The position numbers were made by a program, and so were the translations under genes. Below are positions 17,627 through 26,020 of a stretch of DNA of 64,000 nucleotides, piece after piece. The notes under the pieces were generated by a model, which was given only the letters and a program-made list of their open reading frames with translations, ran no database searches and was not told the DNA's origin. Position 1 is the stretch's first letter. The number at the start of each line of letters is the position of its first letter. This DNA comes from Sinorhizobium mexicanum (GTDB lineage Bacteria > Pseudomonadota > Alphaproteobacteria > Rhizobiales > Rhizobiaceae): assembly GCF_013488225.1 (NCBI RefSeq), contig NZ_CP041238.1, positions 3,001,501 through 3,065,500 of the forward strand. The letters run 5' to 3'.

Positions 17627-18388
17627 ATGATCCTGAAAGACCGGGTCGCGATCGTCACCGGAGCAGGCTCCGGCATCGGCCAGGCGGGCGCGGCCATCAT
17701 GGCGCGCGAAGGCGCCCATGTGGTTGTCGTCGACCGCAGCCGGAAGGCCGCGGAAGCGACCGTGGCGGCGATTGCCGGCAAGGGCGGCAGCGCCGAGCCG
17801 CTCGCCATCGACGTGACGGACGACCGGGCACTGTCGGACGGGATCGCTGACGTGCTCTACCGCCACGGCCGCATCGACATCCTGCACAACCACGCCGGCG
17901 CCCAGGTTGCCGGCGATCTCGAAGGGGTCGAGGTGGCGGGTTTCGATCGCTCCTGGAACCTCAACGTCCGCGCCCATTTCATGGCCGCCCGCCTCGTCAT
18001 GCCGTCGATGAAGGCGGCAGGCCGCGGCGTCATCGTCAATACGTCCTCGTCCTCCGGCGTGCTCTACGATCGCGAGATGATCGCCTACACGACGACGAAG
18101 CACGCCGTCATCGCCATGACCCGGCAGATGGCCGGCGACTATGCGAAATGCGGCGTGCGCGTCAACGCGCTCTGCCCCGGCTGGGTGGATACGCCCTTCA
18201 ACGAGCCCTTCATCGCGCAAATGGGCGGGCGCGGCGCGATCGAGGCCTATATCCGGGAGAAGGTGCCGCTCGGCCGCTGGGCGAGCGTCGACGAAATCGC
18301 CGAGTCGATCCTCTTCCTCGTCTCCGACCGGTCGTCCTACATGACCGGGCAGATCCTTGTGGTCGATGGCGGGGAGACCATCGTCTGA
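17627..18388 (+). CDS. Short-chain dehydrogenase/reductase
   Basis: A 253-residue classical SDR with NAD(P)-binding TGAGSGIG (about residues 12-19), HNHAGAQV in place of NNAG near 85, a catalytic Ser in NTSSSSG, and catalytic YTTTK near 150. The Asp in VVVDRS after beta-2 favours NAD(H). The C-terminal MTGQILVVDGGETIV is normal. It is the last gene of the PotABCD-like importer operon and probably oxidises the imported compound or a product of it. It converges with the urocanase-like gene, with only 19 bp between the stops. Confidence 0.88.
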   Translation: MILKDRVAIVTGAGSGIGQAGAAIMAREGAHVVVVDRSRKAAEATVAAIAGKGGSAEPLAIDVTDDRALSDGIADVLYRHGRIDILHNHAGAQVAGDLEGVEVAGFDRSWNLNVRAHFMAARLVMPSMKAAGRGVIVNTSSSSGVLYDREMIAYTTTKHAVIAMTRQMAGDYAKCGVRVNALCPGWVDTPFNEPFIAQMGGRGAIEAYIREKVPLGRWASVDEIAESILFLVSDRSSYMTGQILVVDGGETIV

Positions 18389-18407
18389 TACCCCATCGCG
18401 GCGACCC

Positions 18408-20066
18408 TCACACCTTGACGTACCCGATGCCCTTCGCCGCAATCTCCTCGAAGGATTCTTCGTAGCCCGCATCCGCATAGCGGATGACCCCGAGCGACGT
18501 GTCGTTGGTCAGCGCATGGTCGAGCCGCTCGTCGGCGGCCTTCGTACCATCCGCAACGACCGTCACCCCGCAGCTCGTCATGTAACCGGCATAGCCGCCC
18601 CCGCCCGAATGGACGACGACGAGGTCGGCCATCGAGGAGCAGAGCAGCATGGCGTCGAGCAGCGGCCAATCGGCGATCGCGTCCGACCCGTCCTTCATCC
18701 GCTCGGTCATGATGTTCGGATGCGCCATCGCGCCGGCGTCGAGATGGTCGCGTGAGAAGGCGATCGGTCCCTTGAGCTCGCCACTGGCAACCAGTTGATT
18801 GACGCGCCGCGCGAGCGCCGTGCGTTCGCCGTGGCCGAGCCAGGCGATGCGTGCCGGCAGGCCTTCGAAGGGAATGTGCTGACGCGCAAGCCGAATCCAG
18901 TTGGTGATTATCCGGTTCTCCGGGAACATTTCGAGGAGCAGGTCGTCGATCAGGGCGACGTCGCTCTCGTCGCCGGAAAGGGCCATCCAGCGGAACGGAC
19001 CAATGGCGCGGGCAAAGAGCGGCCGGAGATAGGCTTCGGTGAAGATCGGAATGTCGAAGGCATCGGCAACGCCCCCCTCCCGCGCCTGCGTACGGATCAG
19101 GTTGCCATTGTCGAAGACCTCAGCGCCCTTTTTCTGAAAGTCGAGCATGGCCTTCACGTGCTCGACGATTGAGGCGCGGCTTGCGGCCATCAGCTGGCCC
19201 CGCCCGTCTTCGCGCAGCGACCGCACCTGATCGAGGCTCATGCCCTTCGGCACGTAGCCGTAGACGAGGTCATGCGCCGACGTCTGGTCTGTGACCACAT
19301 CCGGGACGATGCCGCGCCTAGCGATCTCCGGATAGATTTCCGCGGCGTTGCCGACGAGACCGACCGAGAGCGCCCGTTTCTCCTTGACCGCCGCGTCGAT
19401 CATCGCGAGCGCCGTGTCAAGATCCGGCGCAATCTCCTGAAGATAGCCGACCTGCTGGCGCTTCTTCGCGCGTTCCAGATCGATGTCGACGCAGAGGATG
19501 GCCGCGCCCGCCATGCGGCCCGCAAGTGGCTGTGCACCGCCCATTCCGCCGAGGCCGGCAGTCAGCACGAAACGACCGGAAAGGTCGCCGCCGAAACGGC
19601 GCTCGGCAATCCGCATGAAGATCTCGTAGGTGCCCTGGATCACCCCCTGGCTGCCGATATATTGCCAGGCGCCTGCCGTCAGCCCGCCCCAGCAGATCAG
19701 CCCCTTGCGCTGCAGCTCATAGAAGACCTCGGCCTTCGCCCATTGGCCCACGATGTTGCAATTGGCCATGATGACGAGCGGCGCCTTGGCATGGGTCTTC
19801 AACAACCCGACCGGCTTGCCCGACTGGATGACCAGCGTCTGGTCCTCATCCATCTCGATGAGCGCCCTGACGATTGCCCGGTGCGACGGCCAGTTGCGCG
19901 CGGCCTTGCCCAGCGCCGCGTAGACGACGAGATTGTCCGGATCCTCGCCGACCGAAAGGACGTTTTCGAGCAGCCGCAGCAGCGCCTCCTGTCGCCAGCC
20001 CTTGGCACGCAACTCCGGCCCGCCGGGAACGGGAAAGTTCGGGTGACGGGGATTTGGTTTGGGCAT
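18408..20066 (-). CDS. Urocanase-family protein, probable thiourocanate hydratase
   Basis: A 552-residue protein of the NAD+-dependent urocanate hydratase family. Shared features are GSQGVIQGTYE (about 138-148), GLGGMGGAQPLA (171-182), DQTSAHD (260-266) and RDHLDAG (439-445). It departs from true HutU at key sites: the urocanase signature FQGLPARICW reads FEGLPARIAW (400-409), so the active-site Cys is Ala408. RPLFC reads RPLFA (352), and the usual VHHGGGVG reads VHSGGGGY (485-492). A changed substrate is therefore likely. In context (MIO-less lyase, DUF917, hydantoinase, carbamoylase) I propose it hydrates thiourocanate to the thiohydantoin propionate in ergothioneine breakdown. The start at ATG 20066 avoids the upstream repeat. 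It is the last gene of the operon, after a RIME element. Confidence 0.85.
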   Translation of the reverse strand: MPKPNPRHPNFPVPGGPELRAKGWRQEALLRLLENVLSVGEDPDNLVVYAALGKAARNWPSHRAIVRALIEMDEDQTLVIQSGKPVGLLKTHAKAPLVIMANCNIVGQWAKAEVFYELQRKGLICWGGLTAGAWQYIGSQGVIQGTYEIFMRIAERRFGGDLSGRFVLTAGLGGMGGAQPLAGRMAGAAILCVDIDLERAKKRQQVGYLQEIAPDLDTALAMIDAAVKEKRALSVGLVGNAAEIYPEIARRGIVPDVVTDQTSAHDLVYGYVPKGMSLDQVRSLREDGRGQLMAASRASIVEHVKAMLDFQKKGAEVFDNGNLIRTQAREGGVADAFDIPIFTEAYLRPLFARAIGPFRWMALSGDESDVALIDDLLLEMFPENRIITNWIRLARQHIPFEGLPARIAWLGHGERTALARRVNQLVASGELKGPIAFSRDHLDAGAMAHPNIMTERMKDGSDAIADWPLLDAMLLCSSMADLVVVHSGGGGYAGYMTSCGVTVVADGTKAADERLDHALTNDTSLGVIRYADAGYEESFEEIAAKGIGYVKV

Positions 20067-20103
20067 GGCAGTCGTTCCTTCGTGCGTCACGGTCGTGTCT
20101 TTG

Positions 20104-20213
20104 CCCCTCACCCTAACCCTCTCCCCGCAAGCGGGGAGAGGGGACTGTGAGAGCGCCGCATGTCCCTTCTCCCCGTCTCACGGGGAGAAGGTGCCGGCAG
20201 GCGGATGAGGGGC
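20104..20213. repeat. RIME-type intergenic palindromic element
   Basis: CTCTCCCCGCAAGCGGGGAGAG and CCTTCTCCCCGTCTCACGGGGAGAAGG lie between CCCCTCACCC and GGATGAGGGGC. It sits inside the operon, between the TfoX-N gene and the urocanase-like gene. Confidence 0.9.
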
Positions 20214-20230
20214 GAACCACGCCCTTTGAT

Positions 20231-20560
20231 TCATTTCGGCGGCAGCGTTTCGACGAAGCCTGTCGCCGCATCCAGTAGGCGCCGGCGCAAAGCGTCATCG
20301 CCATAGGCCTCCGCGCCGGCGCGCACCCATCCGTGCATCCGGCGTTCGCCCATCACCATCTGCACGATGCCGGGCAGCGCCAAGGCCCAATCGTCGTTGC
20401 CCTTACCAAGCCGCGCCAGCATTCCATCCTCGCGGGCGCCACAGAGCAAATTGCCGTTCAGGAGAAAGGCCAGGCCACCGAACATCGGCTTTTCCGAAAG
20501 TCCCGGCCGCTCGCCGAGGTCTTGCCTCACCAACTCCTCGAATCCCGCGTCGCGTGCCAC
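20231..20560 (-). CDS. TfoX N-terminal-domain protein
   Basis: A small 109-residue cytoplasmic protein matching the TfoX/Sxy N-terminal domain alone: EKPMFGGLAFLLNGNLLCGA near residues 23-42 and RRMHGWVRAGAEA near 75. It starts at GTG 20560 after GGGAGGA and lies 12 bases after the DUF917 stop, so it is in the operon. TfoX is known for competence regulation, but stand-alone N-domains are widespread and of unknown function. Its presence in a catabolic operon is unexplained. Confidence 0.8.
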   Translation of the reverse strand: MARDAGFEELVRQDLGERPGLSEKPMFGGLAFLLNGNLLCGAREDGMLARLGKGNDDWALALPGIVQMVMGERRMHGWVRAGAEAYGDDALRRRLLDAATGFVETLPPK

Positions 20561-20572
20561 ATCGTCCTCCCG

Positions 20573-21670
20573 TCAACGCTCGCCGGCGAGCGCGTAGCGT
20601 GCAATCTCGATCCCCATCGCCTTTTCGACAGGCGGATAGACGGTCGGGTCAATGACGCTGGAGGCGAGCGGGATCACGCTCTTCGGCACATGCAGCACAA
20701 AGACCGTCATACCCACCTGCAACTGCCCGACGCTCAAAGGTTCGCCTTCCGGAGACAGCGTGGTGATGACATCCGGGAATGTTGCAAGGCGCGTACCGTC
20801 CGGCGTTTCGACGGCCATGTATTCGTTCATCACATGGAGTATCGTCGAGTCATCGCCCTGCCCCAGCGTAACCGTGCCGATGTCGAAGGCCTCCTTGGTA
20901 TAAACCACGGATTTGTCGGTGATCGTTCCCTCGGCGAGAATGGAGCCGTTGGTGGTATTTGCGATCGCATCGATGACGGCGCTGCCGCCCTTGCCTTCCG
21001 CAGCGATAATCGCCTCGCCCAGAGTCAGCGTCATGGAGATGCCGCCGAGCGCGGCATTGGCCTTGACGTAGGATGCGCGCACCGGATTGCGGCAGGAGGC
21101 GATGAAGCCGCCTGACATGTCTGCTGCGGTCCTGAGGATCGGCGACACCTTGGCTGTCGCCCCCCGAACCACGAGCTCGATATAGCGGTTCTCCTCGCGG
21201 TTTCCCCCGACCGCGGTCTGGATCATCGGTTCGGGCGAACCGGCGAGGCCGATCGATCCCATGTCACCCGTCGGATGCGCACGGATATCGCCGACGGCGT
21301 CCACGACCTTGGTGCCGAGCATCGCCGAGGGCAGCCAGCCATTCAGCGTCGAGGATTTGCCGTTCTGCCCGATGATCAGGCCGGCGAGCTTTTCGCCGAG
21401 CGCCTCCTGCAGCAATTGAACGGCTTTCACGTAATCGACACCGCGCATCTCCCAGGGTGTCGTCGAGGCCGGCGCACCGATCGCAGCGGCGGTCGCCACC
21501 CAATCGTCCGGCTCCAGCTCGTTGATCGAAACCAGCTCCGGCTTGCCGATGGAAACGGCGGCGTATCCGAGCATGCGTCCGTGATCGGCCCAGCCGCCGC
21601 CACCCGCCGCATAGACGGAACCGCCCTTGACCGCCGCCTCGACATCCTTTTCCGTCAGTATCCGGCCCAT
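20573..21670 (-). CDS. DUF917 family protein, probable thiohydantoin desulfurase
   Basis: A 365-residue protein of the DUF917 family, related to S-methyl-thiohydantoin desulfurase. Recognisable features are the N-terminal GSVYAAGGGGWADHG (about 18-32), PASTTPWEMRG near 68, HPTGDMGSIGLAGSPEP near 132, and a C-terminal beta-rich half with FPDVITTLSPEG. Proposed role (inference): removal of sulfur from 3-(5-oxo-2-thioxoimidazolidin-4-yl)propionate to give hydantoin-5-propionate and sulfide. Its ATG abuts the stop of the M20 gene with no gap, implying translational coupling. DUF917 proteins also occur beside hydantoinases in other contexts, so the exact thio-substrate is not proven. Confidence 0.82.
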   Translation of the reverse strand: MGRILTEKDVEAAVKGGSVYAAGGGGWADHGRMLGYAAVSIGKPELVSINELEPDDWVATAAAIGAPASTTPWEMRGVDYVKAVQLLQEALGEKLAGLIIGQNGKSSTLNGWLPSAMLGTKVVDAVGDIRAHPTGDMGSIGLAGSPEPMIQTAVGGNREENRYIELVVRGATAKVSPILRTAADMSGGFIASCRNPVRASYVKANAALGGISMTLTLGEAIIAAEGKGGSAVIDAIANTTNGSILAEGTITDKSVVYTKEAFDIGTVTLGQGDDSTILHVMNEYMAVETPDGTRLATFPDVITTLSPEGEPLSVGQLQVGMTVFVLHVPKSVIPLASSVIDPTVYPPVEKAMGIEIARYALAGER

Positions 21671-22939
21671 CTATTTCTTCTCCTGCAATTGTCCGTCGAG
21701 CCGTCGCACGGCTTCGAAGAGCGCCGCCGCGCCAAGCGCGATATCGTCGTTTTTCGCCCACTCTTCGGGAGCGTGTGACCGGCCATCGCGACAGGGAATG
21801 AAGATCATCGCGGCTTTCGTTATCCGGCCCATCCAGGCCGTGTCGTGCCCGGCCCCGGAAGCCATCAGCCGGTGACGCGCGCCGACGCACCCGCAGGCCG
21901 CTTCCAGCGTCGCGAGAACCAAGGCGTCGCCGGGTGTCGGGTGATTGTCGGAGATCATCTTCGGCGGCGTGATCGTAACGCCGGTCTCCTCGGTGATGCG
22001 GACGGCAAGCGCCTCGATCTCGGCGATGAACGCTTCCATCTGCGGCCGCAGTTCGGCACGGGCATCGATCAAAAGCCGTGCCCGCGAAGGCACGACATTG
22101 GCGGCATTGGGTTCGATCTCGAATTCGCCGACGGTCGCGGTGAAGTGACCCTCGCCTGCCGCATGGGCGAAGCCAAGCGTCTCGATCTCCAGCACGAGCC
22201 GCGACGCCGCGACAAGCGCGTCGCGACGGCGCCCCATCGGCGTCGTTCCCGCATGATCCGCCTGTCCCTCGACGACGATCTCGATGCGCGTGATTCCGGA
22301 GATTGCCGTCACCACGCCGATATCGAGGCGCTCGGCCTCGAGCACCGGTCCCTGCTCGATATGCAGCTCCAGGAACGCCTTGACGTCGGAGCGCTTCGAC
22401 GAGGGCAAACGGGAAGGATCACCGCCTGCTTCGACAATCCCTTGGCGGAGCGTCAGTTCGTCGTTCGCACGGCTCAGCCAGCCATCCGGAATAAGCCCGG
22501 CCATGCCGCGGCTGCCGACGCAGGAAACGCCGAAGATCGACACCTCCTCGGCAAGGAAGTCTACTATCTCCAGATCATGGTCAAGCTCGATGCCCGCGTC
22601 TGAAAGCGACCGCGCCACTTCGAGCGCCGCCGCCACGCCGGCGATGCCGTCGAAGCGGCCGCCTTCCGGAACCGTGTCGGAATGCGAGCCGAGCATGATC
22701 GTGCCGAGCGCCGGCTTGCGGCCGTTGCGCCGGCCGATGAGATTGCCAGCCGCATCCATCCTCGTGTCGAGGCCCGCGGCTTTGAAGCACTGCTCCAGGA
22801 AAGCGCGACCTTCGAGAAAGAGCGGCGTAAACGCGCGGCGGGTATAGGGCCGATCGGGCTCGGTGATGCGCGCCAGCCCCTCGACAATTTCGGCGATGCG
22901 CTGCGCATCGACCGGCAGATTGGTCTGCGTTGCGCTCAT
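21671..22939 (-). CDS. M20-family N-carbamoyl-amino-acid amidohydrolase
   Basis: A 422-residue binuclear metal hydrolase of the allantoate amidohydrolase/N-carbamoylase group. Metal ligands are readable: His and Asp in MLGSHSDTVPEGG (about 77-89), Asp in GRFDGIAG, the Glu pair in LAEEVSIFG, His in ELHIEQGPVLE and the late His in GAGHDTAW. The start is ATG 22939, which overlaps the hydantoinase stop (ATGA) and has AGGAG eight bases upstream; the GTG at 22948 lacks that spacing. Proposed role: N-carbamoyl-L-glutamate to glutamate, CO2 and ammonia, the last step of the pathway. Confidence 0.88.
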   Translation of the reverse strand: MSATQTNLPVDAQRIAEIVEGLARITEPDRPYTRRAFTPLFLEGRAFLEQCFKAAGLDTRMDAAGNLIGRRNGRKPALGTIMLGSHSDTVPEGGRFDGIAGVAAALEVARSLSDAGIELDHDLEIVDFLAEEVSIFGVSCVGSRGMAGLIPDGWLSRANDELTLRQGIVEAGGDPSRLPSSKRSDVKAFLELHIEQGPVLEAERLDIGVVTAISGITRIEIVVEGQADHAGTTPMGRRRDALVAASRLVLEIETLGFAHAAGEGHFTATVGEFEIEPNAANVVPSRARLLIDARAELRPQMEAFIAEIEALAVRITEETGVTITPPKMISDNHPTPGDALVLATLEAACGCVGARHRLMASGAGHDTAWMGRITKAAMIFIPCRDGRSHAPEEWAKNDDIALGAAALFEAVRRLDGQLQEKK

Positions 22940-24318
22940 TGCCGCCACTCCTGAACCGGCAGGCTCGGCAACGGCCGCACGAAGGCGCCGGTGCCGGGCT
23001 CCGCGACGACCCGACTGTCTTCACAGACGAGGCGACCGCGCAGATAGGTGGCGGAAACCCGCCATGGCAGGCGAATGCCATTGTAGGGTGACCAGCCGAC
23101 GATATTGTTGCCGCTCTCGGCCGCATCGTAGACATAGGATTTCGGCGTCATGACGATGATATCGGCGTCCTTGCCGGCTTCGAGCGCGCCCTTGCAATGG
23201 TCGAGGCGGAAGTGCCGCGCAGGGTTGAGCGCCATCAACTCGGCGGCCCGCGTCAGCGGGATGCCGCGCTCCAGCGCACCCTTGACGAAAAGCGGCACCA
23301 TCACCTCGAGACCCGGCACGCCGGAGGCATTGGCGAGCATGTCCGGATTGGTCTTGCGATCCTCCGACCAGCTTACATGATCGGTGGAAACCAGCGTCAC
23401 GTTGCCCTCGGCCACATGCCGCCAGAGTTTTTCCACCTCCGCACGCGGGCGGATCGGCGGATTGATCTTGGCCTTGCCGCCGAGGCGGCGCACGTCGTTC
23501 TCCTCGTCCAAAGTGAGGTAATGGATGCAGCACTCGATCGTCGCCGCATGACCCTGCGCCCGATAGGCGGCGGCGATTTCGTAGCCACGGCCAAGCGAGC
23601 AATGCACCACATGCGCTGGACAGCCGGTTGCCGCACCGGTTTCATAGATCTGGTTGGTCGCAAGAAGCTCGGTGAGCGGCGGCCTCGAAAGACCGTGTGC
23701 TCGATAGTCTCTGATGCCGGCAGCCTTGACCTTGTCGATCGCGGCCCTTACCGCCTCGTCATCCTCATTGTGAACGCCGGCGGTCAGTCCTGTCGGGGCG
23801 ATGGCCCGGAAGCACTCCTCCAACAATCTAGCGGGAATTCGCGGGAACCGTTTCGGATCCGTTCCAAACGTCGAGAACTTGAAGGCGGCAACACCCGCCT
23901 CCACCATCTCGCCAATCCGCAACGCCCCCTCTTCGGGGTCAATGGTACCGTAGAGCGCGAAATCGACGCGGGCCTGCGGGCTCGCATGGGCGATCTTCCG
24001 TCTGACCGCTTCCGCCGAGCAGACGAGATTACCCTCGTCATAGGGCATGTCGACGATCGTCGTGACGCCGCCGGCGGCAGCCGAGCGCGTCGACCAGATG
24101 AAATCCTCCTGGTTCCTCTGCGACAGCGAATGCACCTGGGCATCAATTGCACCGGGCAGGATCAGTGCTTTGCCGAGGTCATGCCGCTCGCGCGCAGACG
24201 GGGCAACCCCCTGACCGACATGCACCACCTTGCCGCCTCGGACGGCCACATGCCCGCCTTCGACGACGCGATGCCGGAGGACGACGGTGCCTTTCAGAAC
24301 GAGATCGAAATCGGACAT
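22936..24318 (-). CDS. Dihydropyrimidinase/hydantoinase-family amidohydrolase
   Basis: A 460-residue cyclic-amide hydrolase. Catalytic landmarks are the carboxylated-Lys region AFKFSTFG (about 145-152), VHNEDDE, HVVHCSLGRG and the metal Asp in STDHVSW. The usual His-x-His pair at the first metal site reads DAQVH (about 58-62), with Gln in place of the first His, as in some allantoinase/dihydroorotase-like subgroups. Proposed role: ring opening of hydantoin-5-propionate to N-carbamoyl-glutamate. It lies 31 bp downstream of the lyase and overlaps the carbamoylase start. Confidence 0.87.
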   Translation of the reverse strand: MSDFDLVLKGTVVLRHRVVEGGHVAVRGGKVVHVGQGVAPSARERHDLGKALILPGAIDAQVHSLSQRNQEDFIWSTRSAAAGGVTTIVDMPYDEGNLVCSAEAVRRKIAHASPQARVDFALYGTIDPEEGALRIGEMVEAGVAAFKFSTFGTDPKRFPRIPARLLEECFRAIAPTGLTAGVHNEDDEAVRAAIDKVKAAGIRDYRAHGLSRPPLTELLATNQIYETGAATGCPAHVVHCSLGRGYEIAAAYRAQGHAATIECCIHYLTLDEENDVRRLGGKAKINPPIRPRAEVEKLWRHVAEGNVTLVSTDHVSWSEDRKTNPDMLANASGVPGLEVMVPLFVKGALERGIPLTRAAELMALNPARHFRLDHCKGALEAGKDADIIVMTPKSYVYDAAESGNNIVGWSPYNGIRLPWRVSATYLRGRLVCEDSRVVAEPGTGAFVRPLPSLPVQEWRQ

Positions 24319-24349
24319 TGCTCTTTTCCTTCCCGTTCATTCTGCCAGT

Positions 24350-25888
24350 TCATTTGGCCAGCGCGAAGAAGTCGTCGAATTCCGGCATCGGCGCAGTCTC
24401 GACGAAGGCACGCAACAGGTCGTGGTCGGTGAACACCGCCTGCAGCGCTTCGATCTCCTTCGAGAGCGGGCGGTCCTTGAGATAGATCGGGCTGACCGAG
24501 CGGGTGCGATCATAGGCGAGCTTGACGACGCCCATCGGTTCGTCGCCGACAAGGTCGATCGCCTGCGCCGAGAGCATCGCCTCGATCGCGGCAAGCTGGC
24601 GGAGATCGCGAACCTGCGCCTCCATGCGCTCGACGATCAGCGGCAGGAAGGTCGCCTCCTCTTCCAATCCGCCGGCCACCACGATCGACTGCGCGGACAA
24701 GGGAACGGCAAGCGACTGGACACGCATGTAGAGTTCGACGGCGAGCTTCATCAGAGGCCCGAGCCCGGTGGCGACCTCCCCGGGCGCGACGAGATTGACC
24801 GAGAGGTTGCGCCGCCCGCCGTTCGAAAGCAGGATGCAGCGGTTCAGGACATTGCGCGCCACATGCGAGAAAGCGATCTGCGCCGCCTCGATATAGAGCG
24901 TCGTCGTCAGCGGCAGGGACGCACCGGATGAGTGCACCTGCCCGCCGAGCACCACGGGGTTGTCGTCCGAGAGATAGGTTGCCTCGACAAGTCGGCCGGC
25001 GGCGACCAGCAGGGTGTCGACGACCGAACCGAAGACCTGGGCGGTCATGCGGAGGCTCAGCGGATCGTGTATCGCCATTGGCAAGGGCCACTCGGTGATG
25101 CCCGACTGGCCGTAGAGCCAGGAACCGACGAGTGCCTCGCCGCGCGTCGACAGCGTTGCAGCGACCAGCCAAGGATCCGCCGACGCTCCGAGTGCGCGTG
25201 ACGACATGACGCCGGTGACAAGCAGCACGCGGATCGCCGCAGCCGCCTCACGCAGGACGTCGCCCGCTGCCGCATAGGAGATTGCATTGACGCTGAGTGC
25301 GGCAAGCGCATCGCGCGGCCGCATGACGAAAGGCGTCAGCCCCGCCTCTTTCAAGGCCGATTCCGCCGTCATGAGCTGACCGTTAAAATAGGCTTCGCCG
25401 ACGCCGGTCAACACGGAGGCCACCTGGCCCATCAGTCCGATATCGGCGCAGCCCATCGAGCCGTGGCGGCGCACGGCCGGGACGATCCCCCGCTCAAGAA
25501 GCGCGACGAAGGCATCTATAAGTTCCGGGCTGCACCCGGTATGCCCGCGCATCGCGGTGTTGACGCGGATGGCGATCGCCTTGCGGATGACCGGCGCGGG
25601 AAAGAATCCGCCGGTGCCGAAGTGATGGGCGCGTACGAGCGACGTGTTGAATTCGGCGAGATCGTCGGCCGTCCACAACCGGTCCTTCATCGAGCCGACG
25701 CCGGTGTTGGAGCCATAGACCGGCAGGCCCATGGCGACGCGGTCGGCGACCACCTTGTGGGCAGCGGCGACCCGCTCCATGCCGCTATCATCCGGAACCG
25801 GTCGCGCCAGCCCTGAGCCGATTTCTTCGAGTACCCCGAAGTCGAGCGGTTTCCCGCACAGGACGATGGTCTTGACGGATTGCAGCAT
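24350..25888 (-). CDS. MIO-less aromatic amino acid lyase homologue, probable ergothionase
   Basis: A 512-residue protein of the histidine/phenylalanine ammonia-lyase fold. Family motifs include YGSNTGVGS (about 58-66), the deep-pocket helices and VHSSGASLPL near 318. The cofactor-forming segment GSVGASGDLAPL of histidine ammonia-lyases reads GSMGCADIGLM (143-153), so the Ala-Ser-Gly triad that cyclises to MIO is Cys147-Ala148-Asp149. It cannot make MIO and should not be an ordinary ammonia lyase. Ergothionase, which eliminates trimethylamine from ergothioneine to give thiourocanate, is known to belong to this fold and to use acid/base catalysis. The start is ATG 25888; the frame runs on to 27286 antisense to the LysR gene, which I reject. 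It is the first gene of the six-gene operon. Confidence 0.85.
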   Translation of the reverse strand: MLQSVKTIVLCGKPLDFGVLEEIGSGLARPVPDDSGMERVAAAHKVVADRVAMGLPVYGSNTGVGSMKDRLWTADDLAEFNTSLVRAHHFGTGGFFPAPVIRKAIAIRVNTAMRGHTGCSPELIDAFVALLERGIVPAVRRHGSMGCADIGLMGQVASVLTGVGEAYFNGQLMTAESALKEAGLTPFVMRPRDALAALSVNAISYAAAGDVLREAAAAIRVLLVTGVMSSRALGASADPWLVAATLSTRGEALVGSWLYGQSGITEWPLPMAIHDPLSLRMTAQVFGSVVDTLLVAAGRLVEATYLSDDNPVVLGGQVHSSGASLPLTTTLYIEAAQIAFSHVARNVLNRCILLSNGGRRNLSVNLVAPGEVATGLGPLMKLAVELYMRVQSLAVPLSAQSIVVAGGLEEEATFLPLIVERMEAQVRDLRQLAAIEAMLSAQAIDLVGDEPMGVVKLAYDRTRSVSPIYLKDRPLSKEIEALQAVFTDHDLLRAFVETAPMPEFDDFFALAK

Positions 25889-25983
25889 GCCGAAACGAAC
25901 CTCTTTTGCGAGCATGCTATGCGCACAGTGCCGATGCGTGGTATATCCCAAATTCGGAACGAATGATGCTGAAATCCGAACAG

Positions 25984-26006
25984 TTCGAACAGCATCCCTG
26001 TTCGAA
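25984..26006. promoter_or_regulatory. Inverted-repeat operator between the lyase operon and LysR gene
   Basis: TTCGAACAG - CATCC - CTGTTCGAA is a perfect 9-bp inverted repeat with a 5-bp spacer, 15 bp before the LysR-type gene start. A further CCGAACAG half-site abuts it on the left (from 25976). This is a strong candidate binding site for the divergent regulator, controlling both directions. Confidence 0.75.
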
Positions 26007-26020
26007 GCGCGGGTAGATAC

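Noticed and set aside
18408..25888. Calling this an ordinary histidine-utilization (hut) operon
   Set aside because: The lyase lacks the MIO triad and the urocanase homologue lacks the signature Cys; the operon has hydantoinase, carbamoylase and DUF917 genes instead of imidazolonepropionase.
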